DNA from: an uncultured Sphingomonas sp.
Lineage (GTDB): Bacteria > Pseudomonadota > Alphaproteobacteria > Sphingomonadales > Sphingomonadaceae
DNA: 56,912 nucleotides
Direction of reading: 5' to 3'
NCBI RefSeq assembly: GCF_902806265.1
Contig: NZ_CADCVZ010000012.1
Location: forward strand, 1 to 56,912
In this document: in pieces, positions 1 to 7,980 of the stretch
Layout of the letters: every line of letters begins with the position of its first letter
Position numbering within the stretch: the first letter of the stretch is position 1
Made by a program: the position numbers and the translations under genes
The notes under the pieces: model-generated
Told to the model about the DNA's origin: nothing
Databases searched by the model: none
What the model saw: only the letters and a program-made list of their open reading frames with translations

Positions 1-199
1 TCGGCGTACAGGGATCTCGCTCCTGGTAGCCGGCTGACTTCAGCCACTGGCTCATCACCACAGCCACTTCATCCGCAGGGCACAAGTTCCGGCACCAGGC
101 CTCCCGACCCTCGTTGCTGCACGCCACACGCAGCCGTCTTCGTACCGCCCCTCTCGATCGGAAGAGCGCGTCCTGCTTGGCTTCGTCGTTGTCGTTCAT
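1..199 (-). CDS. Partial small hypothetical protein, 3' end off the window
   Basis: An ATG at 199 (minus strand) opens a frame that stays open for 66 codons to the window edge. A GGAG Shine-Dalgarno-like stretch lies about 10 nt upstream. The peptide begins MNDNDEAKQDALFRSRGAV and contains three cysteines and a tryptophan-rich middle; I recognise no family. It lies just beyond the 3' end of tRNA-Lys in a stretch whose base composition is visibly lower in G+C than the rest of the window (positions 241-300 are 47% G+C by hand count). A competing frame at 69-257 on the same strand has a less natural start. The gene could belong to an element integrated next to the tRNA, but no integrase is in view. 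Confidence 0.45.
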   Translation of the reverse strand, partial: MNDNDEAKQDALFRSRGAVRRRLRVACSNEGREAWCRNLCPADEVAVVMSQWLKSAGYQERDPCTP

Positions 200-328
200 G
201 GGTCGCTTCTCCGGCTGGGTACAACAGCAACCCTAGTGAACAAGCCCTGCAAACCACTATCTGTTACCTAGTCCGTTACCTTAAGGAACTTCGCAGTAAG
301 TGTCGGTAGGTCTAAGTATTTGAAAAGG

Positions 329-404
<76 letters not shown>

Positions 405-417
405 ACTGCCGCTCGCC

Positions 418-909
418 CTAGCTCCGCGGGCGGCAGCGGGCAAGGCGATGAGCGAGATGGCGCGGCGTTTGCGTGCCGGCCACTCGCCAGCTGGGTGCGA
501 TCGCCAGCAGTGGCTGCAGCACGAACCGCCGGTCGGGCAGGCGGGGATGAGGGATCGTGAGATGGCGGGAGCGGAAGTGCCCGCCGCTCCACAAGAGGAC
601 GTCAAGATCGAGCACCCGTGCTGCCCAGCGGCGGCCGGGGCGGCGGCCGAACTCCCCCTCGAGCTGCTTCAGCTCAGCGAGGAGCGCCGCCGGCTCCAGC
701 TCCGTCTCGATCACCGCGGCCGCGTTGGCGAAGTCGCGCCCGGCTCCACCGCTTGCCGGGTTGAGCATCATGGGGGAGGCGGCGAACAGGCCGAAGCGCC
801 GGTCGAGCTCGGCAATGGCGGCCTGCACGACCTCAGCCGGCCGCCCGTGCCGCCCGTGCGGGCGGTTGGAGCCGATCGCAATGGCATAGATATGGGCCTG
901 TTCGGTCAA
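418..909 (-). CDS. folK: FolK, 6-hydroxymethyl-7,8-dihydropterin pyrophosphokinase
   Basis: This cytoplasmic folate-pathway enzyme transfers pyrophosphate from ATP to 6-hydroxymethyl-7,8-dihydropterin before DHPS condensation. The protein is 163 aa, normal for the family. It shows the N-terminal IAIGSNRP loop (residues 10-17), the Mg-binding DLD pair (about 101-103) and the HPRLPDRRFVLQPL signature (about 121-134). The start chosen is TTG at 909, giving MTEQAHIYAIAIGSN. The frame runs open far upstream, but that extension is antisense to the divergent glycosylase gene and unlike FolK. A palindromic repeat fills the gap to that gene. No other folate gene is adjacent. Identity is firm; the TTG start is inferred. 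Confidence 0.93.
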   Translation of the reverse strand: MTEQAHIYAIAIGSNRPHGRHGRPAEVVQAAIAELDRRFGLFAASPMMLNPASGGAGRDFANAAAVIETELEPAALLAELKQLEGEFGRRPGRRWAARVLDLDVLLWSGGHFRSRHLTIPHPRLPDRRFVLQPLLAIAPSWRVAGTQTPRHLAHRLARCRPRS

Positions 910-913
910 GAAT

Positions 914-1002
914 CCCGCAGTCCTGAGCTTGGCGAAGGACGGTTCTCCCCCGTCAGGGCGGTAAGGGGAAAGGCAGCTCTTCGACAAGCGCAGGGCTGCG
1001 GG
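914..1002. repeat. Palindromic (REP-like) intergenic repeat, copy A
   Basis: Two inverted arms, about 914-939 and 977-1002, match at roughly 21 of 26 positions. Their shared core is CCTGAGCTTGtCGAAGG and its complement. The element sits between divergent folK and the uracil-DNA glycosylase gene. A related copy with the same core lies inside coaBC at 20084-20170. TGAGCTTGTCGAA-type palindromes are a common dispersed repeat in sphingomonads, as far as I recall. Confidence 0.7.
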
Positions 1003-1014
1003 TATGAGTGGCCG

Positions 1015-1704
1015 ATGCTTTGCTGCGCGCCCGCCACCCTGTCCCCGGTCCCTCAAGCCGAAGCGCCGCGCGACTGCCCTTTGTGCCCGCGCCTGGTACG
1101 ATTTCGCGAGGAATGCCGCGCCGAACATCCAGGCTGGTGGAATGCTCCGGTGCCGGCATGGGGGGATCCACAGGCGTGGCTCGCGGTAGTGGGCCTTGCG
1201 CCTGGCAAGCATGGCGCAAATCGCACCGGCCGGCCGTTCACCGGCGACTATGCGGGCGAGCTGCTTTACGCGACTTTGCTGAAGTACGGGCTGGCCGAAG
1301 GGGAATACCGCGCCGATCCCGCTGACAGCCTGCAGCTCAAAGGCGCCGTGATCCTGAACTCGGTCAAGTGCCTGCCGCCCGCCAACAAGCCGGAGCCGAG
1401 CGAGATCGCCACCTGCCGAACTTACTTCGAGGCCGCGTTGACCGAGCTGCCGACGGTGCGGGTGCTGGTCGCGCTGGGCCAGATCGCGCACGTCGCCGCG
1501 GTGCGTGCGCTGGGGATGAAGCCGAGCGCCGCCAAGTTCGGGCACGCGGCTGAGGTTGTCGCGCCGGACGGCCGCGTGCTGCTGTCGAGCTATCATAGCT
1601 CGCGCTACAACCAGAACACGGGCAAGCTCGACGCCCCGATGTTCGAACGCGTGTTCGAGCGGGCGCTGGCTGTGGCTGGTCGGCGGCCTGAGGAGTTTGC
1701 CTGA
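1015..1704 (+). CDS. Type 5 (UdgB-like) uracil-DNA glycosylase
   Basis: This base-excision repair enzyme removes uracil, and in family 5 also other deaminated bases, from DNA. It has 229 aa. Motif A, GLAPGKHGANRTGRPFTGD, starts near residue 60 and lacks the polar catalytic residue of family 1, as is usual for family 5. The C-terminal motif is YHSSRYN. Cysteines near residues 21, 24 and 34 and in SVKCLPP/ATCRTYF fit the 4Fe-4S site of the family. The ATG at 1015 is the first sensible start; the longer upstream frame is antisense to folK. The stop overlaps the next ATG (TGATG), so the hydrolase gene downstream is probably co-transcribed. Confidence 0.9.
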   Translation: MLCCAPATLSPVPQAEAPRDCPLCPRLVRFREECRAEHPGWWNAPVPAWGDPQAWLAVVGLAPGKHGANRTGRPFTGDYAGELLYATLLKYGLAEGEYRADPADSLQLKGAVILNSVKCLPPANKPEPSEIATCRTYFEAALTELPTVRVLVALGQIAHVAAVRALGMKPSAAKFGHAAEVVAPDGRVLLSSYHSSRYNQNTGKLDAPMFERVFERALAVAGRRPEEFA

Positions 1705-2813
1705 TGCGACTGCTTTGCGCCTTCTTCGCCCTGTTTCTTGCGGCGCCCGTTCTCGCGGCGGACTACACGGGACAGGCGAAGGAAGGCACCGTCATCCTCC
1801 GCAACTTCCGGTTCAACGACGGCAAGGTCCTGCCAGAGCTGAAGCTTCGCCACCTGACGCTTGGCACGCCGCGGCGCGACCGGATCGGGCGGATCGCTAA
1901 CGCCGTCATGGTGCTTCACGGCACGGGCGGAAGCGGCAAGCAGTTCCTCCAGCCGCAATTCGCGGACGAGCTGTTCGGCCCCGGCCAGCCGCTGGACCTG
2001 CGCCGCTATTATTTGATTCTGCCCGACAACATCGGCCATGACGGCTCCGCCAAGCCGAGCGACGGGCCGAGGATGCGCTTCCCGTCGTACAACTATGCCG
2101 ACATGGTCGAGGCGCAGCGTGGGCTGCTTGATCGCCTGGGCGTCGGTCGGCTGCGCCTGCTAATGGGCACCTCCATGGGCTGCATGCACGGCTTCGTCTG
2201 GGGTGCGCGCTACCCTGAGCGGCTTCGGGCGATGATGCCGATGGCCTGTCTGCCGGTGCGGATCGCCGGGCACAACCGCATGTGGCGTCGTGCAGCGATC
2301 GACGGGATCAAGGCCGACCCGGCCTGGCAAGGCGGGGAGTACCGCACCCAGCCCGTCCAGGGACTGCGCACCGCGGTCAGCCTGCTGCAGGTCGCGGGCT
2401 TCGCGCCGCTCTACCTGCAGAAAGCCTACGCTACTCCGGAAGCGGCCGACGCCTACATCGCCGAGCGGATTGCGAAGGACATTCCGACGCGCGACGCCAA
2501 CGACCTCATCTACCAGCTCGCCGCTTCCTACGACTATGATCCTTCGGGCGCGCTGGAGCGCATCCGCGTGCCCACCACTTGGGTGAACAGCAGCGACGAT
2601 TTCATTAATCCTTCGGATTATGGCATCGCCGAGAAGGCGGCAGCGCGGCTGCCGAACGCGCGTTACGTGCTGATCAAGGCGACTGACGAGACGCGAGGAC
2701 ACTCGACCCATACCTGGGCGAGGTTCTGGAAGAACGAACTCGCCGACCTGCTCCGACGGACCGAGTCTTCTCGCGCGGCGGCTCCGCCGAGGAGACGTGG
2801 TTCAGCCAGATGA
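1704..2813 (+). CDS. Secreted alpha/beta hydrolase, homoserine acetyltransferase-like
   Basis: A 369-aa protein with an N-terminal signal peptide (cleavage probably after VLAA, near residue 19) and an alpha/beta-hydrolase domain of the MetX-like superfamily. It shows the oxyanion segment VLHGTGGSGK, the nucleophile elbow GTSMGCMHG (Ser near residue 154), and a late DDFINPSD acid and GHSTH histidine region. MetX enzymes are cytoplasmic, so a periplasmic esterase/hydrolase role is more likely than acetyl transfer to homoserine; the substrate is unknown. The last ~46 residues overlap the convergent DUF4440 gene by 140 nt, and the final 20 (SSRAAAPPRRRGSAR and neighbours) look non-conserved. It overlaps the glycosylase stop by one base. 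Confidence 0.8.
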   Translation: MRLLCAFFALFLAAPVLAADYTGQAKEGTVILRNFRFNDGKVLPELKLRHLTLGTPRRDRIGRIANAVMVLHGTGGSGKQFLQPQFADELFGPGQPLDLRRYYLILPDNIGHDGSAKPSDGPRMRFPSYNYADMVEAQRGLLDRLGVGRLRLLMGTSMGCMHGFVWGARYPERLRAMMPMACLPVRIAGHNRMWRRAAIDGIKADPAWQGGEYRTQPVQGLRTAVSLLQVAGFAPLYLQKAYATPEAADAYIAERIAKDIPTRDANDLIYQLAASYDYDPSGALERIRVPTTWVNSSDDFINPSDYGIAEKAAARLPNARYVLIKATDETRGHSTHTWARFWKNELADLLRRTESSRAAAPPRRRGSAR

Positions 2814-3243
2814 CCCAGCGACCGCCGCGCTTGCGCATCAGCCGGGTGTTGACGCCGTCCTGCGGGTCCTCCGGCCGGTCGAGCCGGTAGCGGCTGATCA
2901 GTTGCGCCGCGTCCGGAGCCAGCATCTCGACCCGGATGTCAAAGAAGCGGAGTTGCCCGCGGCGCTCTGGCGAGCCGCCATAGTCGCGGACGTAGTGGTC
3001 GAGCGTGCCCTGCCAGTCACGCTGAAACCGGCCCTTGGATACGAAGATCACGTCCGGATTGGCGAACCCTTCCATGTAGCCCCGAAAGTCGCCGCGGTTC
3101 CACGCCGCCTGCATGCGCGCGATCACCTGCCGGATCGCCTGCTTCTCTGCCTCCTCGGCAGCCACGGTTTGCTGCGGTTGCGCGCCGGCCGGCATGGAAG
3201 CGGTCAGTGCCATGGCAGCAAGGAGCGCAGCGGCGGTCCGCAT
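2674..3243 (-). CDS. Secreted DUF4440/SnoaL-like (NTF2 fold) protein
   Basis: A 189-aa protein with a clear signal peptide (MRTAAALLAAMALTASMPAGAQ) followed by an NTF2-like domain of the DUF4440 type: AWNRGDFRGYMEGFANPD, the central RYRLDRP strand and the closing WVIWLNHVSS strand. Function in the family is poorly defined (small-ligand binding or ketosteroid-isomerase-like). The ATG at 3243 overlaps the aguB stop as TGATG, so it is probably translated from the aguA-aguB transcript; a TTG one codon earlier is possible. The ~46 residues after the domain run antisense to the end of the neighbouring hydrolase gene and look like low-conservation read-through. Confidence 0.75.
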   Translation of the reverse strand: MRTAAALLAAMALTASMPAGAQPQQTVAAEEAEKQAIRQVIARMQAAWNRGDFRGYMEGFANPDVIFVSKGRFQRDWQGTLDHYVRDYGGSPERRGQLRFFDIRVEMLAPDAAQLISRYRLDRPEDPQDGVNTRLMRKRGGRWVIWLNHVSSAEPPREKTRSVGAGRRVRSSRTSPRYGSSVLASRQSP

Positions 3244-4091
3244 CAAACGTCTTCCACGAGCCGCCCATACAGCTCCGGCCTCCGGTCGCGGAAGAAGCCG
3301 AAGGCGGCGCGGTGGCGGCGGGCCTGGGCGATGTCGAGCTCCGCCACCAGCACGCCCGTCTCATCCGCGCCGAACTCCGCAGCCATGTCGCCGCGTTCGT
3401 CGCAGATGAAGCTGTGCCCATAGAAGCGCTGGCCGCACTCGGTGCCGATGCGATTGGCCGCTACCACCGGAACAACGTTGCTGACCGCATGGCCGACCAT
3501 CGCGCGGCGCCACAGCCGCGAGGTGTCGAGGTCGGGATCGTGCGGCTCGGAGCCGATCGCGGTCGGGTAGAAGAGGATCTCCGCGCCCATCAACATCATT
3601 GCGCGAGCGGTCTCCGGGTACCATTGGTCCCAGCAGACGCCGACGCCCAGCGTGGTCTGTGCCGCCTTCCACACCTTGAAGCCGGTGTTGCCCGGGCGGA
3701 AGTAGAACTTCTCCTCATACCCCGGGCCGTCGGGGATGTGGCTCTTGCGGTAAACGCCTGCGACCTTGCCGTCCGGACCGACCATCGCCAGCGAGTTGTA
3801 ATGGTGCGGCCCGTCCGCCTCGAAGAAGCTGGTCGGGATCCAGATGTTCAGCTCGGCCGCGAGCTGCTGCATTGCGAGCACGGACAGGTGCTCGGCCGTG
3901 GGCTTGGCGGTCGCGAACAGGCCTTCGTCCTCCACCCGGCAAAAATAGGGACCTTCGAACAGCTCGGGCGGCAGCACCACGTCGGCGCCTTTGCCAGCCG
4001 CCTCGCGAACCAAGTCGGACACGTTGCGGATGTTGGCCGCCGTGTCCTCGCTAAACGCGAGCTGCAGGGCAGCGACGGTGATCTTGGTCAT
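3243..4091 (-). CDS. aguB: AguB, N-carbamoylputrescine amidase
   Basis: This nitrilase-superfamily enzyme hydrolyses N-carbamoylputrescine to putrescine, CO2 and ammonia, the last step of arginine-derived putrescine synthesis. The protein has 282 aa. The catalytic triad is visible as Glu43 (PPELFEGPYF), Lys116 (YRKSHIPDGPGY) and Cys153 (GVCWDQWYPE). The PELFEGPYFC and FYFRPGNTGF stretches are characteristic of the plant/bacterial AguB group. It follows aguA with a 7-nt gap and its stop overlaps the next start, so it is part of a three-gene unit. Confidence 0.95.
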   Translation of the reverse strand: MTKITVAALQLAFSEDTAANIRNVSDLVREAAGKGADVVLPPELFEGPYFCRVEDEGLFATAKPTAEHLSVLAMQQLAAELNIWIPTSFFEADGPHHYNSLAMVGPDGKVAGVYRKSHIPDGPGYEEKFYFRPGNTGFKVWKAAQTTLGVGVCWDQWYPETARAMMLMGAEILFYPTAIGSEPHDPDLDTSRLWRRAMVGHAVSNVVPVVAANRIGTECGQRFYGHSFICDERGDMAAEFGADETGVLVAELDIAQARRHRAAFGFFRDRRPELYGRLVEDV

Positions 4092-4098
4092 GGCGTCC

Positions 4099-5076
4099 TC
4101 AGGCCGGGATTTGCTGGCTGATGCAGTGGAAGCTGCCCCCGCCGGTGAGGATATGGTCGGCGCTCAGGCCGATTGCCAGCCGGTCGGGGAAGAGCTGCTG
4201 CACCACGCGGACGGCCGCCTCGTCGTTCGTTGCACCGTAGATCGGCACGACCACGGCGGCGTTGCCAATCAGGAAGTTCATATAGCTTGCCGGGATGATC
4301 TCGCCCCCGCGCTCGACCCGGCCGGGGGAGGGCAGGGGCACGACCTCAAGCCCGGCCGCCCGCAGCCGCGCCGCGGCATCGGCGTACACGGCGGCATTAG
4401 GATCATCAGCCCCGGCCACCGGCAACGCGACACGTCCGGGCGCAACGAAGCGGGCGAGATTGTCGACGTGGCCGTCCGTATGGTCGTTGAGCAATCCGTC
4501 GCCGAGCCAGACGACCCGCTCAAAGCCAAGGTCGCGGGCGAGCAGTTCCCCGATCTCCTGGCGTCCGAGATCGGGATTGCGGTTGGGATTGAGCAGGCAC
4601 TGCTCGGTGGTGAGCACCGTGCCCGTTCCGTCGCCCTCGATCGCGCCGCCTTCAAGCACCCAGCCGGCCTTGGCATAGGGCAGCTCGGCGGTAGTGGCGA
4701 GTCGCTCGCCGATGCTGTCGTCGCCGGGCAGGTCGTACTTGCCGCCCCAGCCGTTGAAGCCGAAGCCCTGGGCCCACCGCTCGGCGCGCGAGCCCGTGAC
4801 GATCGGTCCGGTGTCGCGCAGCCAGACGTCCCCGAACGGCTCTGGCAGCACGCTGGCGAACGGCGCGAGCTGGCTGGCGACCTCCGCCGCGCTCTCGTTC
4901 GCCGCCACCAGCCGGATCTCTTCGCCACGACCGTTCGCGTGCAACGCCCGGGCGAGCTCCGCCACTTCGGCTTGGGCCGGCCCGAGATCGTCCAGCCAGA
5001 GTTCGGGATCGCTCGGGAAGCCGATCCACATCGCCTGGTGCGGCGCCCACTCGGGCGGGGGAAGTCGAACGATCAT
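4099..5076 (-). CDS. aguA: AguA, agmatine deiminase
   Basis: This guanidino-group modifying enzyme (peptidyl-arginine deiminase-like fold) converts agmatine to N-carbamoylputrescine and ammonia, feeding AguB next door. It is 325 aa from the ATG at 5076. It shows the substrate-site DVWLRDTGPI and LNDHTDGHVDN segments and the C-terminal catalytic Cys318 in GGGSFHC. The frame is open 21 codons further upstream to 5139, but family members begin with a PPEWxPHxAxWxxFP-like block, which here follows the 5076 ATG immediately (MIVRLPPPEWAPHQA). No arginine decarboxylase gene is in the window, so the source of agmatine is not shown. Confidence 0.95.
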   Translation of the reverse strand: MIVRLPPPEWAPHQAMWIGFPSDPELWLDDLGPAQAEVAELARALHANGRGEEIRLVAANESAAEVASQLAPFASVLPEPFGDVWLRDTGPIVTGSRAERWAQGFGFNGWGGKYDLPGDDSIGERLATTAELPYAKAGWVLEGGAIEGDGTGTVLTTEQCLLNPNRNPDLGRQEIGELLARDLGFERVVWLGDGLLNDHTDGHVDNLARFVAPGRVALPVAGADDPNAAVYADAAARLRAAGLEVVPLPSPGRVERGGEIIPASYMNFLIGNAAVVVPIYGATNDEAAVRVVQQLFPDRLAIGLSADHILTGGGSFHCISQQIPA

Positions 5077-5185
5077 CGCTGAGCCCCAAAGCCCCGCATG
5101 TGCCGAGTATGTCGAAGCACTGTTTTTCCCTTGTGGCATCAGGAGAGTGACAGCCCAACTACAAGCGTCGGGCTACTGCGACACG

Positions 5186-5215
5186 AGAAAGGGCGACCTC
5201 TCACGAAGCCGCCCC
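5186..5215 (-). terminator. Intrinsic terminator after rpsD
   Basis: On the minus strand, GGGCGGC and GTCGCCC form a 7-bp stem (one G-U pair) around a 10-nt loop, followed by TTTCTCG. It lies about 30-55 nt beyond the rpsD stop codon. Confidence 0.6.
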
Positions 5216-5242
5216 TCCATACTCCAGCGGTGCGGTTGCCGC

Positions 5243-5857
5243 TTACCGGCTGTAGAACTCGACAACCAGGTTCGGTTCCATCCGGACAGGGTAGGGCACC
5301 TCGTCTAGCGTGGGCACGCGATTGAAGGTTACCTTGGCCGTGCCGTCGGCAACGACGTACTCGGGGATGTCGCGCTCAGCGAGGCTCTGCGCTTCCATCA
5401 CCAGCGCCATTTCCTGCGCCTTGGGGCCGAGCTCGATCACCTCGCCGACGTTCACCCGCCGCGAGGCGATGTTGCACTTGACCCCGTTCACGCGGACGTG
5501 GCCGTGGCTGACCAGCTGGCGCGCAGCCCAGATCGTCGGGGCGAACTTGGCGCGGTAGACGATCATGTCCAGCCGCCGCTCGAGCAGGCCGATGAGGTTC
5601 TGCGAAGCGTCGCCCTTCATCCGGCTGGCCTCGAAGAAGGTCTTCTTGAACTGCTTCTCGGTAACGTCGCCATAGTAGCCCTTGAGCTTCTGCTTGGCAC
5701 GGAGCTGGATGCCGAAGTCGGACATCTTGCTCTTGCGGCGCTGGCCGTGCTGTCCGGGGCCGTACTCGCGGCGGTTGACCGGGCTCTTCGGACGACCGAA
5801 GACGTTCTCGCCCATGCGGCGGTCGAGCTTATACTTGGCGCTGGTGCGCTTCGACAT
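5243..5857 (-). CDS. rpsD: 30S ribosomal protein S4
   Basis: RpsD is a primary 16S rRNA binder that nucleates assembly of the small-subunit body. The length, 204 aa, is normal. The N-terminus [20 protein letters not shown], the GQHGQRR block and the S4 RNA-binding domain (about residues 94-155, [20 protein letters not shown] then [10 protein letters not shown]) are all present. It lacks the N-terminal zinc-type cysteines of some S4 paralogues. It is a single-gene unit with its own terminator, not part of an alpha operon here, as is usual in alphaproteobacteria. Confidence 0.98.
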   Translation of the reverse strand: MSKRTSAKYKLDRRMGENVFGRPKSPVNRREYGPGQHGQRRKSKMSDFGIQLRAKQKLKGYYGDVTEKQFKKTFFEASRMKGDASQNLIGLLERRLDMIVYRAKFAPTIWAARQLVSHGHVRVNGVKCNIASRRVNVGEVIELGPKAQEMALVMEAQSLAERDIPEYVVADGTAKVTFNRVPTLDEVPYPVRMEPNLVVEFYSR

Positions 5858-5902
5858 CTGTTAACTCCAATTGCGTTCGAGTCTCTGTTGTCGCTCTTCT
5901 TG

Positions 5903-5930
5903 TCCGAAAACCGGTTCCCACTTTTCGGGA
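5903..5930. repeat. Short palindromic alphaproteobacterial repeat
   Basis: The sequence CCGAAAACCGGTTCCCACTTTT followed by CGGGA is a short imperfect palindrome. Its CCGGTTCCCACTTTTCGG core is familiar from intergenic repeats in many alphaproteobacteria. It sits in the rpsD promoter region, between divergent rpsD and the chorismate mutase gene. Confidence 0.5.
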
Positions 5931-6076
5931 AGAGCTTTGCGTCCTCGGAGCCGCGCTACGTCGATCGGGAGACCGGGCAGGACCACCGCTTCACCGAGGG
6001 TGCGGGGTCAATTGCGATGACGCGCCGATAGCTTTCGCACTTGCGAAGGTCAAGGTCGGGCGGGCAGAGACGAGGC

Positions 6077-6388
6077 ATGACGGACGTCCGGGACCCTGCC
6101 GATTGCACCACCATGATCGAGGTTCGCGCAGGGGTGGATGAGGTCGATCGCCGCATCGTCGCCCTGATCGCCCGTCGCTTCGGCTACATGGACGCTGCGG
6201 CGCGGATCAAACCGGAGCGGAGCGCGGTGCGCGACGAAAAACGCAAGGCCGACGTGCTCGCCAACGTGGATGCCTCCGCGCGAGAGGCCGGGATTGACCA
6301 CAAATTGGCAGCGCGCCTGTATGAAGATCTGATCGAAACTTCGATCGCCTATGAACTTGGCGTGTTCGACCGCGCTAGCCGGCGCTAG
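6077..6388 (+). CDS. Chorismate mutase (AroQ class)
   Basis: This enzyme rearranges chorismate to prephenate for phenylalanine and tyrosine synthesis. The 103-aa protein is a free-standing AroQ-type helical mutase resembling the PchB subgroup: VDEVDRRIVALIARRFGYMDAAARIK is the first helix, with the arginine/lysine active-site residues in place. A RDEKRKADVL turn and the closing LYEDLIETSIAYEL helix follow. The ATG at 6077 is preferred because the frame from 6041 adds only an arginine-rich leader. It stands alone, divergent from rpsD. Confidence 0.85.
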   Translation: MTDVRDPADCTTMIEVRAGVDEVDRRIVALIARRFGYMDAAARIKPERSAVRDEKRKADVLANVDASAREAGIDHKLAARLYEDLIETSIAYELGVFDRASRR

Positions 6389-6409
6389 TTGAACCTTCCC
6401 GCGAAGGTC

Positions 6410-6640
6410 TCAATTTGGAGCGACCTGACGATCGTTCCGTGAGCTCTGCAGGTCGGCCCGCGTCTCCCTGGCTATTTCGTCCCATTCGGCCTGCGTTCGA
6501 CATACTCGGCGTGCAATGCGTGTATCAACGTCAGCATCACGCTTGCAAACTACCTTGTCAGGCGAGGCGGATGGCTTGGCCGCTGCAGTTGCTTGTCCCT
6601 GCACGGACTGGGCGGCAAACAGCAATGAGACAAAGAGCAT
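6410..6640 (-). CDS. Small secreted hypothetical protein
   Basis: A 76-aa protein with an N-terminal signal peptide (MLFVSLLFAAQSVQGQA) and a small mature part with two cysteines (VVCKRDADVDTRIARRVCRT) and a C-terminal charged helix. Similar short secreted proteins with a VVCxR...G...R.C.T pattern are common in sphingomonads, but I know no function for them. A GGAAGG Shine-Dalgarno sits about 9 nt before the ATG, supporting a real gene. Confidence 0.65.
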   Translation of the reverse strand: MLFVSLLFAAQSVQGQATAAAKPSASPDKVVCKRDADVDTRIARRVCRTQAEWDEIARETRADLQSSRNDRQVAPN

Positions 6641-6745
6641 GTCGCGGACCTTCCAAGTTTGCCTGGAAAGCTTATCCTGAGGCCGTGAAATAGCAACATG
6701 CTAGCGGCCGTTTGCCGAACCGTACGGCGCTCTATCGAACCTCAG

Positions 6746-7480
6746 CTACTCGCAACCATCCGGCCGAATTCGGGGCGACGACAAGGCGCGCAGTATCCCG
6801 CGTACCGCCTTGATCTCCCGACTGGACCAACCGGTCTTGGTGAAGATCGTCCGGATGGTGTTCCGCGTCGCCTGCGTTCGCTCGGGCGGATGGAAGTAGC
6901 CGGCCGAGTTCAGGGCCCCTTCGAGTTGCCCGATCAGGCCGTCGACTTCGCCGTGAGCCGCAGGCGGCTCCGCTTCTCGCGCTGTGGGCTGAGCCAACCT
7001 TTGCGACCGCGACCATTCGTAGGCAAGGAGAATTACCGCCTGCGCTAGGTTCACGGAACCAAACTCCGGATTGATGGGTACGGTAACGATCGCATGGGCC
7101 TGCGCCGCTTCCTCGGTTGCCAGGCCCGAGCGCTCGGGCCCGAACAAGATCGCCGACCGCCCCGGGTTGCTGCCGATGCGCACCGCCATCTCTTCCGGCC
7201 CGACAACCGGAATGACCAGCTCGCGGCGGCGGACGGTGGACGCGAGGACCAGGCTGCAATCCGCTACCGCCTCCGCCACCGTGTCGAACAGCTGCGCCCG
7301 TTCAAGGACGATATCCGCCCCGCTCGCAGCCGGTCCCGCCTCTGGGTTGGGCCAGCCATCGCGGGGCGCGACCAGCCTGAGTTCGGTCAGGCCGAAGTTC
7401 AGCATGGCCCGCGCCGCCTTGCCGATGTTCTGGCCGAGCTGGGGACGCACGAGGACGATGACGGGAGGCGGCGGCTCCAT
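6746..7480 (-). CDS. trmJ: tRNA/rRNA 2'-O-methyltransferase, TrmJ-like (SPOUT)
   Basis: This is a SpoU/TrmH-class SPOUT methyltransferase of 244 aa, close to E. coli TrmJ, which methylates position 32 of several tRNAs. Motif 1 is VLVRPQLGQNIGKAARAMLNFG (split here as VLVRPQLGQNIG and AARAMLNFG). Motif 2 is ILFGPERSGL and motif 3 VTVPINPEFGSVNLAQAV; together they form the trefoil-knot SAM site. A TrmJ-type C-terminal helical extension (FHPPERTQATRNTIRTIF) distinguishes it from TrmL. It is the last gene of the rpiB-glyA-nrdR-trmJ operon, and its ATG overlaps the nrdR stop. The exact tRNA target is inferred from family. Confidence 0.85.
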   Translation of the reverse strand: MEPPPPVIVLVRPQLGQNIGKAARAMLNFGLTELRLVAPRDGWPNPEAGPAASGADIVLERAQLFDTVAEAVADCSLVLASTVRRRELVIPVVGPEEMAVRIGSNPGRSAILFGPERSGLATEEAAQAHAIVTVPINPEFGSVNLAQAVILLAYEWSRSQRLAQPTAREAEPPAAHGEVDGLIGQLEGALNSAGYFHPPERTQATRNTIRTIFTKTGWSSREIKAVRGILRALSSPRIRPDGCE

Positions 7481-7980
7481 CAGAGCAGCTTGTCGGAGCG
7501 ATCAGGCGGCGGCGCGGACACGAGCTGTTCGCCTGCTTCCCCGACCTCGCCCGCGATCTCCGCGAAGTCGCTTGCCTCGCTGAAGTCCTTGTAGATGCTG
7601 GCGAAGCGAATGTAGGCGACATGGTCCAGGGCCTTGAGGCCGGCCATCACCGCCTCGCCGATCGCCTCCGTGCGGACCTCGTCGCCGCGGGTTTCGAGCT
7701 GGCGCTGGATGCCGCTGACCAGTCGCTCGATCCGGTCAGGCGCGATATCGCGCTTGCGGCAGGCGAGGGCAACGGCGCGTTCCAGCTTGCGGCGGTCGAA
7801 GGCCTCGCGCTTGCCGTCCTTCTTGACGACCACAAGGTCGCGCAACTGAACGCGCTCAAAGGTGGTGAAACGGGCGCCGCAGCCTTCGCATTGGCGCCGC
7901 CGCCGGATCGCCGCCCCGTCCTCCGACGAGCGGCTGTCCTTCACCTGGCTGTCCTCATGGGCGCAAAAGGGGCAGCGCAT
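7480..7980 (-). CDS. nrdR: NrdR, ribonucleotide reductase transcriptional repressor
   Basis: NrdR is an ATP/dATP-sensing repressor that binds NrdR boxes before ribonucleotide reductase genes. The protein is 166 aa. Four zinc-ribbon cysteines are at 3, 6, 31 and 34 (CPFC and CEGC), followed by an ATP-cone domain (about residues 49-139) beginning [17 protein letters not shown]. It overlaps glyA upstream and trmJ downstream by single bases. No NrdR box or nrd gene occurs in the window, so its targets lie elsewhere. Confidence 0.96.
   Translation of the reverse strand: MRCPFCAHEDSQVKDSRSSEDGAAIRRRRQCEGCGARFTTFERVQLRDLVVVKKDGKREAFDRRKLERAVALACRKRDIAPDRIERLVSGIQRQLETRGDEVRTEAIGEAVMAGLKALDHVAYIRFASIYKDFSEASDFAEIAGEVGEAGEQLVSAPPPDRSDKLL

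Noticed and set aside
910-1596. N-terminal extension of folK to a 392-residue protein
   Set aside because: The extra sequence is antisense to the uracil-DNA glycosylase gene and contains the palindromic repeat; FolK of normal length starts at TTG 909.
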